Source: Hydrogenophaga sp.
GTDB taxonomy: Bacteria > Pseudomonadota > Gammaproteobacteria > Burkholderiales > Burkholderiaceae_C
Assembly: GCF_019635465.1 (NCBI RefSeq)
Contig: NZ_JAHBZK010000024.1
Location: 1-35,087 of the forward strand
DNA: 35,087 nt
Direction of reading: 5' to 3'
Under the pieces are notes generated by a model. The model saw only the letters and a program-made list of their open reading frames with translations. It was not told the DNA's origin and did not search any database. Shown here one piece after another: positions 1 to 8,521 of the stretch. Position 1 is the first letter of the stretch, and each line of letters starts with the position of its first letter. A program made the position numbers and the translations under genes.

Positions 1-450
1 GGTGCCATTGATGATGAAGGAGCCCTTGTCGGTCATCAGGGGCACTTCACCCATGTAGACCTCTTGCTCTTTCACTTCCTTGACCACCTTCGATTGCGGG
101 GTCGAAGACTCACGGTCGTAGATGATCAACTGCACGCGCGCGCGCACTGCCGAGGCAAAGGTCAGACCACGGGTCTGGCACTCACGCACATCAAAGGCGG
201 GTTTGGCCAGGTTGTACTCGACGAACTTCATCTCGACGAAGCCGTTGTGCGAGACGATCGGGAACGCCGCCGTGAACGCGGCCTGCAGACCTTCGTTGGT
301 GCGCTGTTTGGGGGGCACCTCCGCCTGCAGGAAGGCGGTGTAGGCGTCCTTCTGCATCTGCAGCAGGTAAGGAATGGCCAACACGTTTTCGCGCGTACCG
401 AAACTTTTTCGGATGCGCTTGCGTTCGGTGTATGAGTACTTCGATGCCAT
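1..450 (-). CDS. rpoB: RNA polymerase beta subunit (N-terminal 150 residues, cut by window edge)
   Basis: This is the beginning of the RNA polymerase beta subunit, which forms part of the catalytic core of the enzyme. The reading frame starts at an ATG (448-450 on the minus strand) and stays open to base 1, giving 150 residues. The N-terminus begins [18 protein letters not shown] and continues with the VPYLL-like segment and the FVEYNL and EVYMGE motifs expected of bacterial RpoB. A GGAG ribosome-binding sequence lies about seven bases upstream of the ATG. The gene follows rplL, the standard rplJL-rpoBC order, with a 257-bp spacer containing two hairpins. The rest of rpoB, and presumably rpoC, lies outside the window. 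Identity is certain; only the truncation limits the call. Confidence 0.97.
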   Translation of the reverse strand, partial: MASKYSYTERKRIRKSFGTRENVLAIPYLLQMQKDAYTAFLQAEVPPKQRTNEGLQAAFTAAFPIVSHNGFVEMKFVEYNLAKPAFDVRECQTRGLTFASAVRARVQLIIYDRESSTPQSKVVKEVKEQEVYMGEVPLMTDKGSFIINGT

Positions 451-641
451 GAGATCTCCGGGCTTGAGGTCTTGGCGACTGTCGGTCGATCACACACGCT
501 GGCGTGCGACGACGAGCTTGGTGGCTGGCCTCTACCAACCATTGGCGGACGGCCCACGCATTGCACGCGGGCCCGAACCAAGTGGTCTTCTGCAGTCGGG
601 TTCAGAAGACACTTGGAATGGCTGGGAAGCAGCGATTCCAG

Positions 642-691
642 GTGTGCTCTGAAAGCACACAAGGCTGGAGGCCCTTTCGAGCACTCCAGCC
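642..691 (-). promoter_or_regulatory. Tandem stem-loops in the rplL-rpoB spacer
   Basis: Two perfect hairpins sit just after the rplL stop codon on the minus strand. The first pairs 684-691 with 663-670 (8 bp, 13-nt loop) and the second pairs 654-660 with 642-648 (7 bp, 5-nt loop). Neither is followed by a run of U, so they do not look like efficient intrinsic terminators. In E. coli the equivalent spacer holds a partial attenuator and an RNase III processing site, which lower rpoBC expression relative to the ribosomal protein genes. I infer a similar role here from position and structure only. The remainder of the spacer (451-641) shows only a weak further hairpin near 614-640. Confidence 0.5.
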
Positions 692-707
692 TGCGGGGTC
701 AAGCGGA

Positions 708-1088
708 TTACTTCAGCTCGGCCTTGGCGCCGGCTTCCACCAGCTTCTTGACGGCGGCTTCGGCGTCGGCCTTGGCAATGCCTTCTTTCACGTTCTTGGG
801 CGCGCCGTCGACCAGGTCTTTGGCTTCTTTCAGGCCCAGACCGGTGATTTCGCGCACGGCCTTGATGACGGACACCTTGTTGGCGCCAGCCTCGGTCAGC
901 ACGACGTTGAACTCGGTCTTCTCTTCAGCGGCAGCGGCGCCACCACCAGCAGCACCGCCGGCGGCCGGAGCGGCCATGGCGGCGGCGGACACGCCGAATT
1001 TCTCTTCGATGGCTTTCACCAGCTCGTTGAGTTCCATGACCGACATGCTGTCCAGGGCGGTCAGAAATGCGTCTTTATCGAATGCCAT
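708..1088 (-). CDS. rplL: 50S ribosomal protein L7/L12
   Basis: This acidic stalk protein of the large ribosomal subunit recruits translation factors to the ribosome. The 126-residue product has the three expected parts: an N-terminal dimerisation domain that binds L10 (about residues 1-33), an Ala/Gly-rich hinge (about 36-54), and a C-terminal domain (about 57-126) with the conserved [20 protein letters not shown] helix. Length matches the family. It starts at ATG with AGGAAA upstream and lies 46 bp downstream of rplJ, as usual. The hinge is low-complexity coding sequence rather than a DNA repeat. Identity is certain. Confidence 0.98.
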   Translation of the reverse strand: MAFDKDAFLTALDSMSVMELNELVKAIEEKFGVSAAAMAAPAAGGAAGGGAAAAEEKTEFNVVLTEAGANKVSVIKAVREITGLGLKEAKDLVDGAPKNVKEGIAKADAEAAVKKLVEAGAKAELK

Positions 1089-1134
1089 TTGGGTTTCCTA
1101 TCAATCGGTTGATGTTTGCGGGACGCTGCGGCCA

Positions 1135-1641
1135 TCAGGCGGCAGCGGTTTCGCCTTCGCCTTTTTGCTTGGCCAGCGCGCCGAGCACCACCGCGGTGCG
1201 CGAGATCGGCGACATGAGCAGGCCACACAGCTGCGCGAGCAGGACCTCTTTCGAGGGGATGCTGGCCAGCTGCTTCACACCTTCGACGTCGAGCTTCTTG
1301 CCGGCGTAGACACCACCGCGAATGACCAGCTTGTCGTTGGTCTTCGCGAAATCGGCCACCACTTTCGCGGCGGCCACGGCGTCTTCGGAGAAGCCGTAGA
1401 CGAGCGGGCCGGTCATCTCTTCGGATGCCACCTCGAACGCACTGCCGGCGACCGCACGGCGGGCCAGGGTGTTTTTCAACACACTCAGGCTCACACCGCT
1501 CTTGCGGGCGCTCACGCGCAGTTGGTCCATGGAGGCAACCGTGATGCCGCGGTATTCCGCCATCACGAGGGTTTGAGCTTTGGCGGCGAGGCCGGTCACT
1601 TCGGTGATGACCGCTTCTTTCTCACTGCGATTCAGACTCAA
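1135..1641 (-). CDS. rplJ: 50S ribosomal protein L10 (TTG start)
   Basis: L10 anchors the L7/L12 dimers to 23S rRNA at the base of the ribosomal stalk. The 168-residue product begins [12 protein letters not shown] and contains the family segment [16 protein letters not shown]. The start codon is TTG at 1639-1641. An AAGGAG ribosome-binding site ends six or seven bases upstream, and the only nearby alternative (GTG at 1646-1648) is out of frame, so the TTG is well supported. A 248-bp leader separates it from rplA and carries strong RNA structure (1754-1843), consistent with the known autogenous control of rplJL by the L10-L7/L12 complex. Identity is certain. Confidence 0.97.
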   Translation of the reverse strand: MSLNRSEKEAVITEVTGLAAKAQTLVMAEYRGITVASMDQLRVSARKSGVSLSVLKNTLARRAVAGSAFEVASEEMTGPLVYGFSEDAVAAAKVVADFAKTNDKLVIRGGVYAGKKLDVEGVKQLASIPSKEVLLAQLCGLLMSPISRTAVVLGALAKQKGEGETAAA

Positions 1642-1753
1642 GGTTCACTCCTTCAATGTGCGGGGGTGTTGCCACCCGCCACACGCCTCATTGCAGCGAT
1701 TCAACCGTTGTCCGAAACCCTGGGATTTCTTTCAGCGGCGGGATCGCCATCTG

Positions 1754-1843
1754 CGTTGGCCCCCTTGCGGGCATTAAGTGCAGCTCGCGCCGCACGCCAA
1801 CGGTCTTGGATGGCCCCGACGCCAGTGTTTCCACCGACGTCGG
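1754..1843 (-). promoter_or_regulatory. Candidate L10 leader: structured mRNA upstream of rplJ
   Basis: Reading the minus strand from the rplA stop towards rplJ, the spacer holds two compact structures. The first is a 12-bp stem capped by a GAAA tetraloop (arms 1832-1843 and 1816-1827). The second is a closed domain with a 7-bp outer stem (1796-1802 with 1754-1760). Inside it is a 7-bp stem with a GCGA tetraloop (1789-1795 with 1778-1784), an unpaired UUAAU, and a short CCC-GCAA-GGG hairpin, together resembling a three-way junction. The L10-L7/L12 complex is known to bind its own mRNA leader and repress rplJL. Position and architecture fit that role, but I cannot align this region to the Rfam L10 leader model here. 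Confidence 0.6.
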
Positions 1844-1889
1844 ACCCACCACACCCGGGCAGCCAAGGCCGCCCGAATTCGTTATGCCA

Positions 1890-2585
1890 TCAGGCCGACA
1901 GGGACTGGGTGTCCACGCGGACGCCCACACCCATGGTCGACGAGACAGCGAGCTTGCGCAGGTACACACCCTTGCTGGTGGCCGGCTTGGCCTTGTTCAG
2001 GGCGTCGATCAGTGCCAGCAGGTTGCCCTGCAGCTTCTCGGCGTCGAACGAGCGACGGCCGATAGTGCCGTGCACGATGCCCGCCTTGTCGACTCGGAAC
2101 TGGACTTGACCCGCTTTGGCGTTCTTCACGGCGGTGGCGACGTCCGGCGTCACGGTCCCGACCTTGGGGTTGGGCATCAGGCCACGGGGGCCGAGCACCT
2201 GGCCCAGGGTACCGACGACGCGCATGGCGTCCGGCGAGGCGATGACCACATCGAAGTTGATGTTGCCGGCCTTCACGTCGGCAGCCAGGTCGTCCATGCC
2301 GACGATGTCGGCGCCAGCGGCCTTGGCTTCTTCGGCCTTGGCACCCTGGGCGAACACTGCCACGCGCTTGGTCTTGCCGGTGCCGTTGGGCATCACGACG
2401 GCGCCGCGCACCACCTGATCCGACTTCTTGGCGTCCACACCCAGCTGGATGGCCACGTCGATGGATTCATCGAACTTGGCGTTGGCGCAGTCCTTGATGA
2501 TGCTCAGCGCTTCGCCCAGCGGGTACAGCTTGGTGCTGTCGACCTTGCCTTCGAAGGACTTCTGCTTTTTGGTGAGCTTGGCCAT
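1890..2585 (-). CDS. rplA: 50S ribosomal protein L1
   Basis: L1 forms the mobile stalk near the ribosomal E site and, in many bacteria, also represses the L11-L1 operon by binding its mRNA. The 231-residue product starts [16 protein letters not shown], carries the RNA-binding segment [14 protein letters not shown], and has the [15 protein letters not shown] signature in the middle. Length matches the family. Its ATG directly abuts the rplK stop codon (no bases between), and its GGAGG ribosome-binding sequence lies inside the end of rplK, so translation of the two is probably coupled. Identity is certain. Confidence 0.98.
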   Translation of the reverse strand: MAKLTKKQKSFEGKVDSTKLYPLGEALSIIKDCANAKFDESIDVAIQLGVDAKKSDQVVRGAVVMPNGTGKTKRVAVFAQGAKAEEAKAAGADIVGMDDLAADVKAGNINFDVVIASPDAMRVVGTLGQVLGPRGLMPNPKVGTVTPDVATAVKNAKAGQVQFRVDKAGIVHGTIGRRSFDAEKLQGNLLALIDALNKAKPATSKGVYLRKLAVSSTMGVGVRVDTQSLSA

Positions 2586-3017
2586 TTACACGCCCTCCAC
2601 GATCACGCCCATCGAACGGGCAGAGCCGGCGATGGTCTTGACGGCGGCGTCCAGATCGGCCGCGGTCATGTCTTTCATCTTGGTCTTGGCGATTTCCTCG
2701 AGCTGGGCACGGGTGATCTTGCCGACCTTGTTCTTGTTGGGCACAGAGGAGCCCTTGTCGAGCTTGATGGCCTTCTTGATCAAGGTGGTCGCCGGGGGCG
2801 TCTTGATGATGAAGGTGAAGCTCTTGTCCGCAAACGCCGTGATCACCACGGGCAGCGGCAGACCGGGCTCGACGCCCTGGGTCTGGGCGTTGAACGCCTT
2901 GCAGAACTCCATGATGTTCAGGCCGCGCTGACCCAGCGCCGGACCGATCGGGGGAGAGGGGTTGGCCTTACCAGCTGGCACTTGCAGCTTGATGAAGCCG
3001 ACGATTTTCTTCGCCAT
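2586..3017 (-). CDS. rplK: 50S ribosomal protein L11
   Basis: L11 binds 23S rRNA in the GTPase-associated centre together with L10. The 143-residue product starts [21 protein letters not shown] and has the conserved [19 protein letters not shown] segment followed by the C-terminal RNA-binding domain ending near [11 protein letters not shown]. The ATG is preceded by AGGAG at good spacing. That ribosome-binding site lies inside a ten-codon upstream mini-ORF (3021-3053). The gene follows nusG after a 112-bp spacer with stem-loop potential. Identity is certain. Confidence 0.98.
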   Translation of the reverse strand: MAKKIVGFIKLQVPAGKANPSPPIGPALGQRGLNIMEFCKAFNAQTQGVEPGLPLPVVITAFADKSFTFIIKTPPATTLIKKAIKLDKGSSVPNKNKVGKITRAQLEEIAKTKMKDMTAADLDAAVKTIAGSARSMGVIVEGV

Positions 3018-3020
3018 TTT

Positions 3021-3053
3021 TCAGCTCCTGCGAGTGCAAACGGTGGGGTTCAT
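3021..3053 (-). CDS. Possible 10-residue upstream mini-ORF overlapping the rplK ribosome-binding site
   Basis: On the minus strand, just before rplK, an ATG (3051-3053) opens a ten-codon frame encoding MNPTVCTRRS and ends with TGA three bases before the rplK ATG. It is preceded by GAGGAGGT, an almost ideal Shine-Dalgarno match, though the spacing of about four bases is short. The rplK AGGAG sequence lies inside codons 9-10 of this frame. The ATG sits in the loop of a small hairpin (3055-3059 paired with 3042-3046). Whether it is translated cannot be judged from one genome, and the purine-rich motif could instead be a standby site or part of an L1 regulatory element. Confidence 0.3.
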   Translation of the reverse strand: MNPTVCTRRS

Positions 3054-3107
3054 GCCACCTCCTCGCGGTTGAGGGCCCGAGAAAAACTTCAGCACTGGTG
3101 TCGGGCC
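3042..3107 (-). promoter_or_regulatory. Stem-loops in the nusG-rplK spacer
   Basis: Two stems can be drawn on the minus-strand transcript between nusG and rplK. One is a 7-bp stem pairing 3101-3107 with 3074-3080 around a 20-nt loop. The other is a 5-bp stem pairing 3055-3059 with 3042-3046, which places an AUG in the loop. In other bacteria ribosomal protein L1 binds the leader of rplK to control the rplKA pair, so this spacer is the expected place for such a site. I do not recognise a clear copy of the 23S rRNA L1-binding motif, so the assignment is positional inference. Confidence 0.3.
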
Positions 3108-3129
3108 TACCCACCAGCGCCTGATGCCA

Positions 3130-3705
3130 TCAGGTCTTTTCGACCTGACTGAATTCGAGCTCGACGGGCGTGGCGCGACCGAAAATGGTCACCGACACGC
3201 GCATCTTGTTTTTCTCGTAGTTGACCTCTTCGACCGTGCCGTTGAAGTCGGTGAAAGGGCCTTCCTTGACGCGCACGTATTCGCCAACCACGAACTCCAC
3301 CTTGTGGCGCGGCTTGTCGGTGCCTTCCTGCATCTGGCTGACGATCTTCTGAACGTCTTCCTCGGAGATCGGCACCGGGCGGTTGCGCGCACCACCCACA
3401 AAGCCGGTGACCTTGTTGGTGTGCTTGATCAGGTGCCAGGTGTCGTCGTCCATCACCATTTCCACCAACACATAGCCGGGGAAAAACTTGCGTTCGGTGG
3501 TGCGCTTCTGACCGTTCTTGACCTCGACCACCTCTTCGGTGGGCACCAGGATGCGACCGAACTTGTCTTGCATGCCAGCGCGATTGATGCGCTCGATGAT
3601 GTTGCGCTCGGCCGCCTTCTCCATGCCGGAGTAGGCGTGCACGACGTACCAGCGCATGCCCTCGGTGGGCAGGGTTTGGGAGACGGGCGCTTGTTGTTCG
3701 GTCAT
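3130..3705 (-). CDS. nusG: Transcription termination/antitermination protein NusG
   Basis: NusG binds elongating RNA polymerase, suppresses pausing, and links it to Rho or to the leading ribosome. The 191-residue product has the N-terminal NGN domain, with [19 protein letters not shown] near residues 17-35 and [10 protein letters not shown] near 75-85. It ends with a KOW domain, with [21 protein letters not shown] near residues 140-162. It starts three bases after the secE stop, with GGAGG in the end of secE, the conserved secE-nusG arrangement. The first 16 residues are a short extension before the conserved core. Identity is certain. Confidence 0.98.
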   Translation of the reverse strand: MTEQQAPVSQTLPTEGMRWYVVHAYSGMEKAAERNIIERINRAGMQDKFGRILVPTEEVVEVKNGQKRTTERKFFPGYVLVEMVMDDDTWHLIKHTNKVTGFVGGARNRPVPISEEDVQKIVSQMQEGTDKPRHKVEFVVGEYVRVKEGPFTDFNGTVEEVNYEKNKMRVSVTIFGRATPVELEFSQVEKT

Positions 3706-3708
3706 GGG

Positions 3709-4092
3709 TTACTTCCTCCAGCCCAGGATCAGGTCGTAGAACACCCATTCCAGGGTTTTGTCGGTCAGCCAAAGGAACAAGGCCATGACCACCACGAAGG
3801 CGAACACGTAGGCGGTCATCTGAATGGCCTCCTTGCGGGCGGGCCACACGACCTTCTTGACCTCTTTCCAGGAGTCGCGACCAAAAGCAATCAGCTGCTT
3901 GCCGGACTCGGACACAGCGAAAACACCCACCGCCACGGCCAACGCGACGATCAGCGCACCCCACTGCGCCAGGGCACCACGCCCCGCGAGCAGATAGAAA
4001 GCCACGAAGCCGCCGACCACCAGCGCGAGCGACAGGCCGAGCTTGGCCTTGTCGGCACCGGAGTGAACGGTTTGAACGTCAGTGGAGGCCAT
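3709..4092 (-). CDS. secE: Preprotein translocase subunit SecE
   Basis: SecE is an essential inner-membrane component of the SecYEG protein-export channel. The 127-residue product has three predicted membrane segments (about residues 18-36, 42-60 and 97-115). This is the three-helix form seen in many proteobacteria rather than the single-helix short form. The conserved cytoplasmic motif ESWKEVKKVVWPxRKEA is present as DSWKEVKKVVWPARKEA before the last helix. It lies immediately upstream of nusG. I see no good Shine-Dalgarno before the ATG, and a run of six U lies 23-28 bases upstream in the transcript. Identity is certain. Confidence 0.97.
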   Translation of the reverse strand: MASTDVQTVHSGADKAKLGLSLALVVGGFVAFYLLAGRGALAQWGALIVALAVAVGVFAVSESGKQLIAFGRDSWKEVKKVVWPARKEAIQMTAYVFAFVVVMALFLWLTDKTLEWVFYDLILGWRK

Positions 4093-4151
4093 GAAGGTTC
4101 AGACGATGGTTATCAAAAAAGCGCGTCAGACACCCGAAGGTATGAGACACG

Positions 4152-4189
4152 CAAGCCCACCAGAGGTCTTGACGACTTCGGTGGGCTTG
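4152..4189 (-). promoter_or_regulatory. Long stem-loop between tRNA-Trp and secE
   Basis: A 10-bp perfect outer stem (4180-4189 with 4152-4161) continues, past one bulged base (4162), into a 6-bp inner stem with one G-U pair (4174-4179 with 4163-4168) closed by a 5-nt loop. The minus-strand transcript has no U run after it, so it is not a typical intrinsic terminator. It lies 63 bases downstream of the tRNA-Trp 3' end and 60 bases upstream of secE. It may separate tRNA maturation from the secE mRNA, for example as a barrier to 3' exonucleases or as a processing site. That role is inference. Confidence 0.5.
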
Positions 4190-4238
4190 TTTGCCACGAA
4201 ACAGGAGAGCCTGAAATGGATCCTTGGTTCCTGTCAGG

Positions 4239-4314
4239 TGGCAGGGGCAGAGGGAATCGAACCCCCAACCTTCGGTTTTGGAGACCGACGCTCTGCCAAT
4301 TGAGCTATACCCCT
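4239..4314 (-). tRNA. trnW: tRNA-Trp (anticodon CCA)
   Basis: The minus strand folds as a complete 76-nt cloverleaf. The acceptor stem is AGGGGTA with TGCCCCT (one G-U pair), the D arm contains TAGCTCAATTGGCAGAGC, the anticodon loop reads CTCCAAA with anticodon CCA, and the T arm carries GGTTCGATTCC. The discriminator is G, and the 3' CCA tail is encoded in the DNA (4239-4241). Its place between tuf and secE is the usual one in proteobacteria, and it is probably cut from the tuf transcript because only 30 bp separate it from the tuf stop codon. Confidence 0.97.
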
Positions 4315-4327
4315 AAGCGGCTGTTGC

Positions 4328-4341
4328 CCTGGATGTCCAGG
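4328..4341 (-). other. Small hairpin just after tuf
   Basis: A 5-bp stem (4337-4341 with 4328-4332) and 4-nt loop lie between the tuf stop codon and the 5' end of tRNA-Trp. It is too weak and lacks a U run to be an intrinsic terminator, so tuf and tRNA-Trp are probably co-transcribed. It may simply mark the region trimmed by RNase P and other nucleases during tRNA release. Confidence 0.25.
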
Positions 4342-4344
4342 TGA

Positions 4345-5535
<1,191 letters not shown>

Positions 5536-5580
5536 TTCTTAGCTCCAAAAAACAAATTGCCGAAACACCGATCAAGCAAC

Positions 5581-5656
<76 letters not shown>

Positions 5657-5711
5657 AAGGGTGCCGACACCTGGTCAGCACCCGGAAACTTCACTCACCA
5701 CCGACAGGACA

Positions 5712-5785
5712 TGGAGCGGGAGACGGGAATCGAACCCGCGTCATCAGCTTGGAAGGCTGGGGTTCTACCATTGAACTACTCCCGC
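5712..5785 (-). tRNA. trnG: tRNA-Gly (anticodon TCC)
   Basis: A 74-nt cloverleaf reads on the minus strand. The acceptor stem is GCGGGAG with CTCCCGC, the D arm contains TAGTTCAATGGTAGAAC, the anticodon loop is CTTCCAA with anticodon TCC, and the T arm has GGTTCGATTCC. The CCA tail is encoded (5712-5714). It lies between tRNA-Tyr and tRNA-Thr, matching the tyrU-glyT-thrT order of E. coli. It is presumably processed from one precursor. Confidence 0.96.
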
Positions 5786-5814
5786 CCGGGCTGGCATGCC
5801 ATCTCGGTCGCGCT

Positions 5815-5900
5815 TGGTGGAGGAGGCTGGATTCGAACCAGCGTAGGCGTAAGCCAACAGATTTACAGTCTGCCCCCTTTAGCCACTCGGGCACCCCTCC
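5815..5900 (-). tRNA. trnY: tRNA-Tyr (anticodon GTA)
   Basis: An 86-nt class II tRNA reads on the minus strand. The acceptor stem is GGAGGGG with CTCCTCC (one G-U pair), the anticodon loop is CTGTAAA with anticodon GTA, a long variable arm occupies the TTGGCTTACGCC region, and the T arm has GGTTCGAATCC. The CCA tail is encoded (5815-5817). It is the first gene of the tRNA-tuf cluster, starting about nine bases after the predicted transcription start. Confidence 0.96.
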
Positions 5901-5915
5901 GTAGCGCAGCCGGCG

Positions 5916-5924
5916 ATTATGCCA
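5916..5924 (-). promoter_or_regulatory. Extended -10 promoter for the tRNA-Tyr/Gly/Thr-tuf cluster
   Basis: On the minus strand the sequence TGGCATAAT forms an extended -10 element (TGn plus CATAAT) 16 bases upstream of the tRNA-Tyr 5' end. Transcription would start about nine bases before the mature tRNA. The -35 region is poor (TGGCGA with 18-bp spacing), consistent with reliance on the TG extension. It is the only convincing promoter between ung and tRNA-Tyr. The assignment rests on sequence match and position alone. Confidence 0.5.
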
Positions 5925-5962
5925 TGGAAATATGGCGGCTCGCCAGCACCCCAAGCTGCTCG

Positions 5963-6652
5963 TCACCAATCCACAGCCGCCAGCCCTTCACGCTCAAGCC
6001 ACGTGTTGGCAAGGCCGAAGTGCCCGCATCCAATGAACGGCATAGGACCCCGACGTGCCGCCAGCGGTGAAGGGTGGTTGGCTACCAGCACGTGATGGCG
6101 GGCATCGATCAGTGGCGCCTTCTTTTGAGCGTGCGCACCCCACAGCAGATAGACCTTGCGTCCTCCGGTCTGGGAAGTGTGGGCAATCAAAGCGTCAGTG
6201 AGCACTTCCCAACCCTGTTTCGCATGGCTGGCCGGGGCCCCCTCTTCCACCGTCAGACTGGTGTTGAGCAGCAATACCCCTTGCTCGGCCCAGCGGACAA
6301 GGGAACCACTCATGGGCGGCGGCAACCCGAGGTCGCGCAGGCGCTCCACAAACAGATTGCGCAGACTGGGCGGCCATGCCTGGCCATCAGCCACCGAAAA
6401 CGCGAGCCCCTCGGCCTGGCCTGCACCGTGGTACGGGTCCTGACCCAGGATCACCACCCGCACGGACTCGGGCGACGTCAGGGACAGCGCCCTCATGGGC
6501 TCGTTTGGGTAGACCGTGGCGCCGCACGCCAGCCGCGCGCTCAAGAACTGCCGCAACGCCTGGCCGTCCTCGGAGCGCCAGAAGGCATCGACCACAGGCC
6601 GCCACCCCGGCGCCACCGCCCATTGCGCGGGATCCGCCGCCACCAGCTTCAC
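5963..6652 (-). CDS. ung: Uracil-DNA glycosylase (family 1)
   Basis: This enzyme removes uracil from DNA, arising from cytosine deamination or dUMP incorporation, as the first step of base excision repair. The 229-residue product has the water-activating motif GQDPYHG with Asp72, the LLNTSLTV uracil-recognition segment near residues 128-134, and the DNA-intercalating loop [10 protein letters not shown] with catalytic His193. The GTG start overlaps the trpC stop codon as GTGA, so it is probably translated at the end of the trp operon transcript. An ung gene downstream of trpDC occurs in related bacteria; it has no known metabolic link to tryptophan. Identity is certain. Confidence 0.96.
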   Translation of the reverse strand: MKLVAADPAQWAVAPGWRPVVDAFWRSEDGQALRQFLSARLACGATVYPNEPMRALSLTSPESVRVVILGQDPYHGAGQAEGLAFSVADGQAWPPSLRNLFVERLRDLGLPPPMSGSLVRWAEQGVLLLNTSLTVEEGAPASHAKQGWEVLTDALIAHTSQTGGRKVYLLWGAHAQKKAPLIDARHHVLVANHPSPLAARRGPMPFIGCGHFGLANTWLEREGLAAVDW

Positions 6653-7449
6653 GCAAACAGCTCGGCCAGGGCCAGTCCGGGCTCGTCGGCGCGCATGAAG
6701 GCTTCGCCGACCAGGAAGGCGTTGACGCCAGCGGCACGCATCGTCTGCACATCGGCGCGCGCCAGAATGCCGGATTCCGTGACCGCCAGCCGGTCGGCCG
6801 GCAGGTCGGGCAGCAGGTCCAGAGTGGTTTGCAGCGACACCTCGAAGGTCCGCAGGTTGCGGTTGTTCACGCCCACCAGAGGCGTCTTGAGCTTGAGCGC
6901 ACGATGCAGTTCGTCGCGATCGTGGACCTCCACCAGTACCGCCATGGACAAAGAGCGGGCGATGGCCTCGAACTCCACCATTTGCGCGTCATCCAGGCAG
7001 GCGGCAATGAGCAGGATGGCGTCAGCCCCCATCGCGCGGGCCTCGAACACCTGGTACGGGTCGATCAGGAAGTCCTTGCGCAGCACAGGCAGATCGCAAC
7101 TCGCGCGCGCCTGCTTGAGGAAATCGGCCGAGCCCTGGAAATACTCGCGATCGGTCAGCACCGACAGGCAAGCCGCACTCACCACCCCATCGCCCTCGGC
7201 GTAGCTCTGGGCGATGTCGGCGGGCACGAAGTCTTCGCGCAGCACGCCCTTGCTGGGGCTGGCCTTCTTCACCTCGGCGATCACGGCGGCCTGGCCGGCG
7301 GCCATCCGGGCCCGCAGCGCACCTTCAAAGTCGCGCGTAAGCACGCGACTTTCGGCGTCGGCACGCACCACGTCCAGGGGCTTCTTCTTCTTCGCTGCGG
7401 CCACTTCTGCGCGCTTGGTGGCCACGATCCGGTTCAGGATGTCACTCAT
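6649..7449 (-). CDS. trpC: Indole-3-glycerol phosphate synthase
   Basis: This cytoplasmic TIM-barrel enzyme converts carboxyphenylamino-deoxyribulose phosphate to indole-3-glycerol phosphate in tryptophan synthesis. The 266-residue product begins [20 protein letters not shown]. It carries the signature [12 protein letters not shown] (catalytic Lys), the VLTDxEYFxGS motif, LRKDFLID, and the C-terminal TESGI and FLVGEAFMR segments. It is the monofunctional form, without a TrpF domain. I chose the ATG at 7447-7449, ten bases after the trpD stop; the open frame extends upstream into antisense of trpD but shows no family similarity. Its TGA overlaps the ung start. Identity is certain. Confidence 0.96.
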   Translation of the reverse strand: MSDILNRIVATKRAEVAAAKKKKPLDVVRADAESRVLTRDFEGALRARMAAGQAAVIAEVKKASPSKGVLREDFVPADIAQSYAEGDGVVSAACLSVLTDREYFQGSADFLKQARASCDLPVLRKDFLIDPYQVFEARAMGADAILLIAACLDDAQMVEFEAIARSLSMAVLVEVHDRDELHRALKLKTPLVGVNNRNLRTFEVSLQTTLDLLPDLPADRLAVTESGILARADVQTMRAAGVNAFLVGEAFMRADEPGLALAELFA

Positions 7450-7459
7450 GGCGTTGTCC

Positions 7460-8509
7460 TCATGCCGACCCGAAGGCCTTGAGCTGGTCCAGCCGGGCAA
7501 GCGCAGCGCCGGAGGTAAGCGCTTCCCGGGCGCGCGCAATACCCGATTCGATATCGGGTGTGACGTTGGCGGCATACAGCGCCACCCCAGCGTTGAGCAC
7601 CACGATCTCACTTGCCGCCTTGAGGGCGGGATCGTCCCGACACGACAGCACGCCAAGCAGCATCTCGCGCGAAGCCTCAGGCGTTTCCACCCGCAAGGCG
7701 CGGTTACTCGCCATGGTGAGGCCGAAGTCTTCGGGGTGAATTTCGTATTCCTGCACTTCGCCGTTGCGCAACTCACCCACCATGGTGGCCGCACCCAGCG
7801 ACACCTCGTCCATGCCGTCACGGCCATAGACCACCACGGCGTGCTCTGCACCCAGACGCTGCAGGGCACGCACCTGGATGCCCACCAGGTCGGGGTGGAA
7901 CACGCCCATCAGGATGTTGGGCGCTGACGCCGGATTGGTGAGCGGCCCCAGGATGTTGAAGATGGTCTTGATGCCCAGCTCGCGTCGGACCGGTGCCACG
8001 TTCTTCATGGCCGGGTGGTGGTTGGGCGCGAACATGAAGCCCACGCCCACCTGCTCAATGCAGCGAGCGATCTGCTCGGGCGTCAGGTTGATGTTGACTC
8101 CCAGGCTCTCGAGCACATCGGCGCTGCCGCTCTTGCTGGAGACGCTGCGCCCGCCATGTTTGCTCACGCGCGCCCCGGCAGCCGCGGCCACGAACATGCT
8201 GCAGGTCGAGATGTTGAACGTGTGCGAGCCATCGCCGCCGGTGCCCACGATGTCGACCAGGTGGGTCTTGTCGGCCACATGCACCTTGGTGGAGAACTCG
8301 CGCATCACCTGTGCGGCGGCCGTGATCTCACCGATGGTCTCTTTCTTGACGCGCAGTCCGGTGATGAGTGCGGCCATCATCACCGGCGACATCTCGCCGC
8401 TCATGATGAGGCGCATGAGGTGCAGCATCTCGTCGTGGAAGATCTCGCGGTGCTCGATGGTGCGCTGCAGCGCTTCCTGCGGGGTGATGTGGTGCACGCG
8501 TTGAACCAT
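7460..8509 (-). CDS. trpD: Anthranilate phosphoribosyltransferase
   Basis: TrpD transfers the phosphoribosyl group of PRPP to anthranilate, the second step of tryptophan synthesis. The 349-residue product has the PRPP-binding GTGGDGxxTFNIST motif (around residue 88), the [17 protein letters not shown] segment, and the NPA(S)[11 protein letters not shown] segment typical of the family. It is monofunctional, with no fused TrpG. The ATG chosen gives [17 protein letters not shown]; the conserved part begins at ITPQEALQ, so a few residues of the N-terminus are uncertain. It lies 12 bp after the exporter gene and 10 bp before trpC. Identity is certain. Confidence 0.96.
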   Translation of the reverse strand: MVQRVHHITPQEALQRTIEHREIFHDEMLHLMRLIMSGEMSPVMMAALITGLRVKKETIGEITAAAQVMREFSTKVHVADKTHLVDIVGTGGDGSHTFNISTCSMFVAAAAGARVSKHGGRSVSSKSGSADVLESLGVNINLTPEQIARCIEQVGVGFMFAPNHHPAMKNVAPVRRELGIKTIFNILGPLTNPASAPNILMGVFHPDLVGIQVRALQRLGAEHAVVVYGRDGMDEVSLGAATMVGELRNGEVQEYEIHPEDFGLTMASNRALRVETPEASREMLLGVLSCRDDPALKAASEIVVLNAGVALYAANVTPDIESGIARAREALTSGAALARLDQLKAFGSA

Positions 8510-8521
8510 GGTCGTGTCTCC

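Noticed and set aside
472-2109. A 545-codon plus-strand frame
   Set aside because: It runs antisense through rplL, rplJ and rplA, and the translation has no family similarity.
6376-7482. A 368-codon plus-strand frame over ung and trpC
   Set aside because: It is antisense to two genes with complete catalytic motifs.
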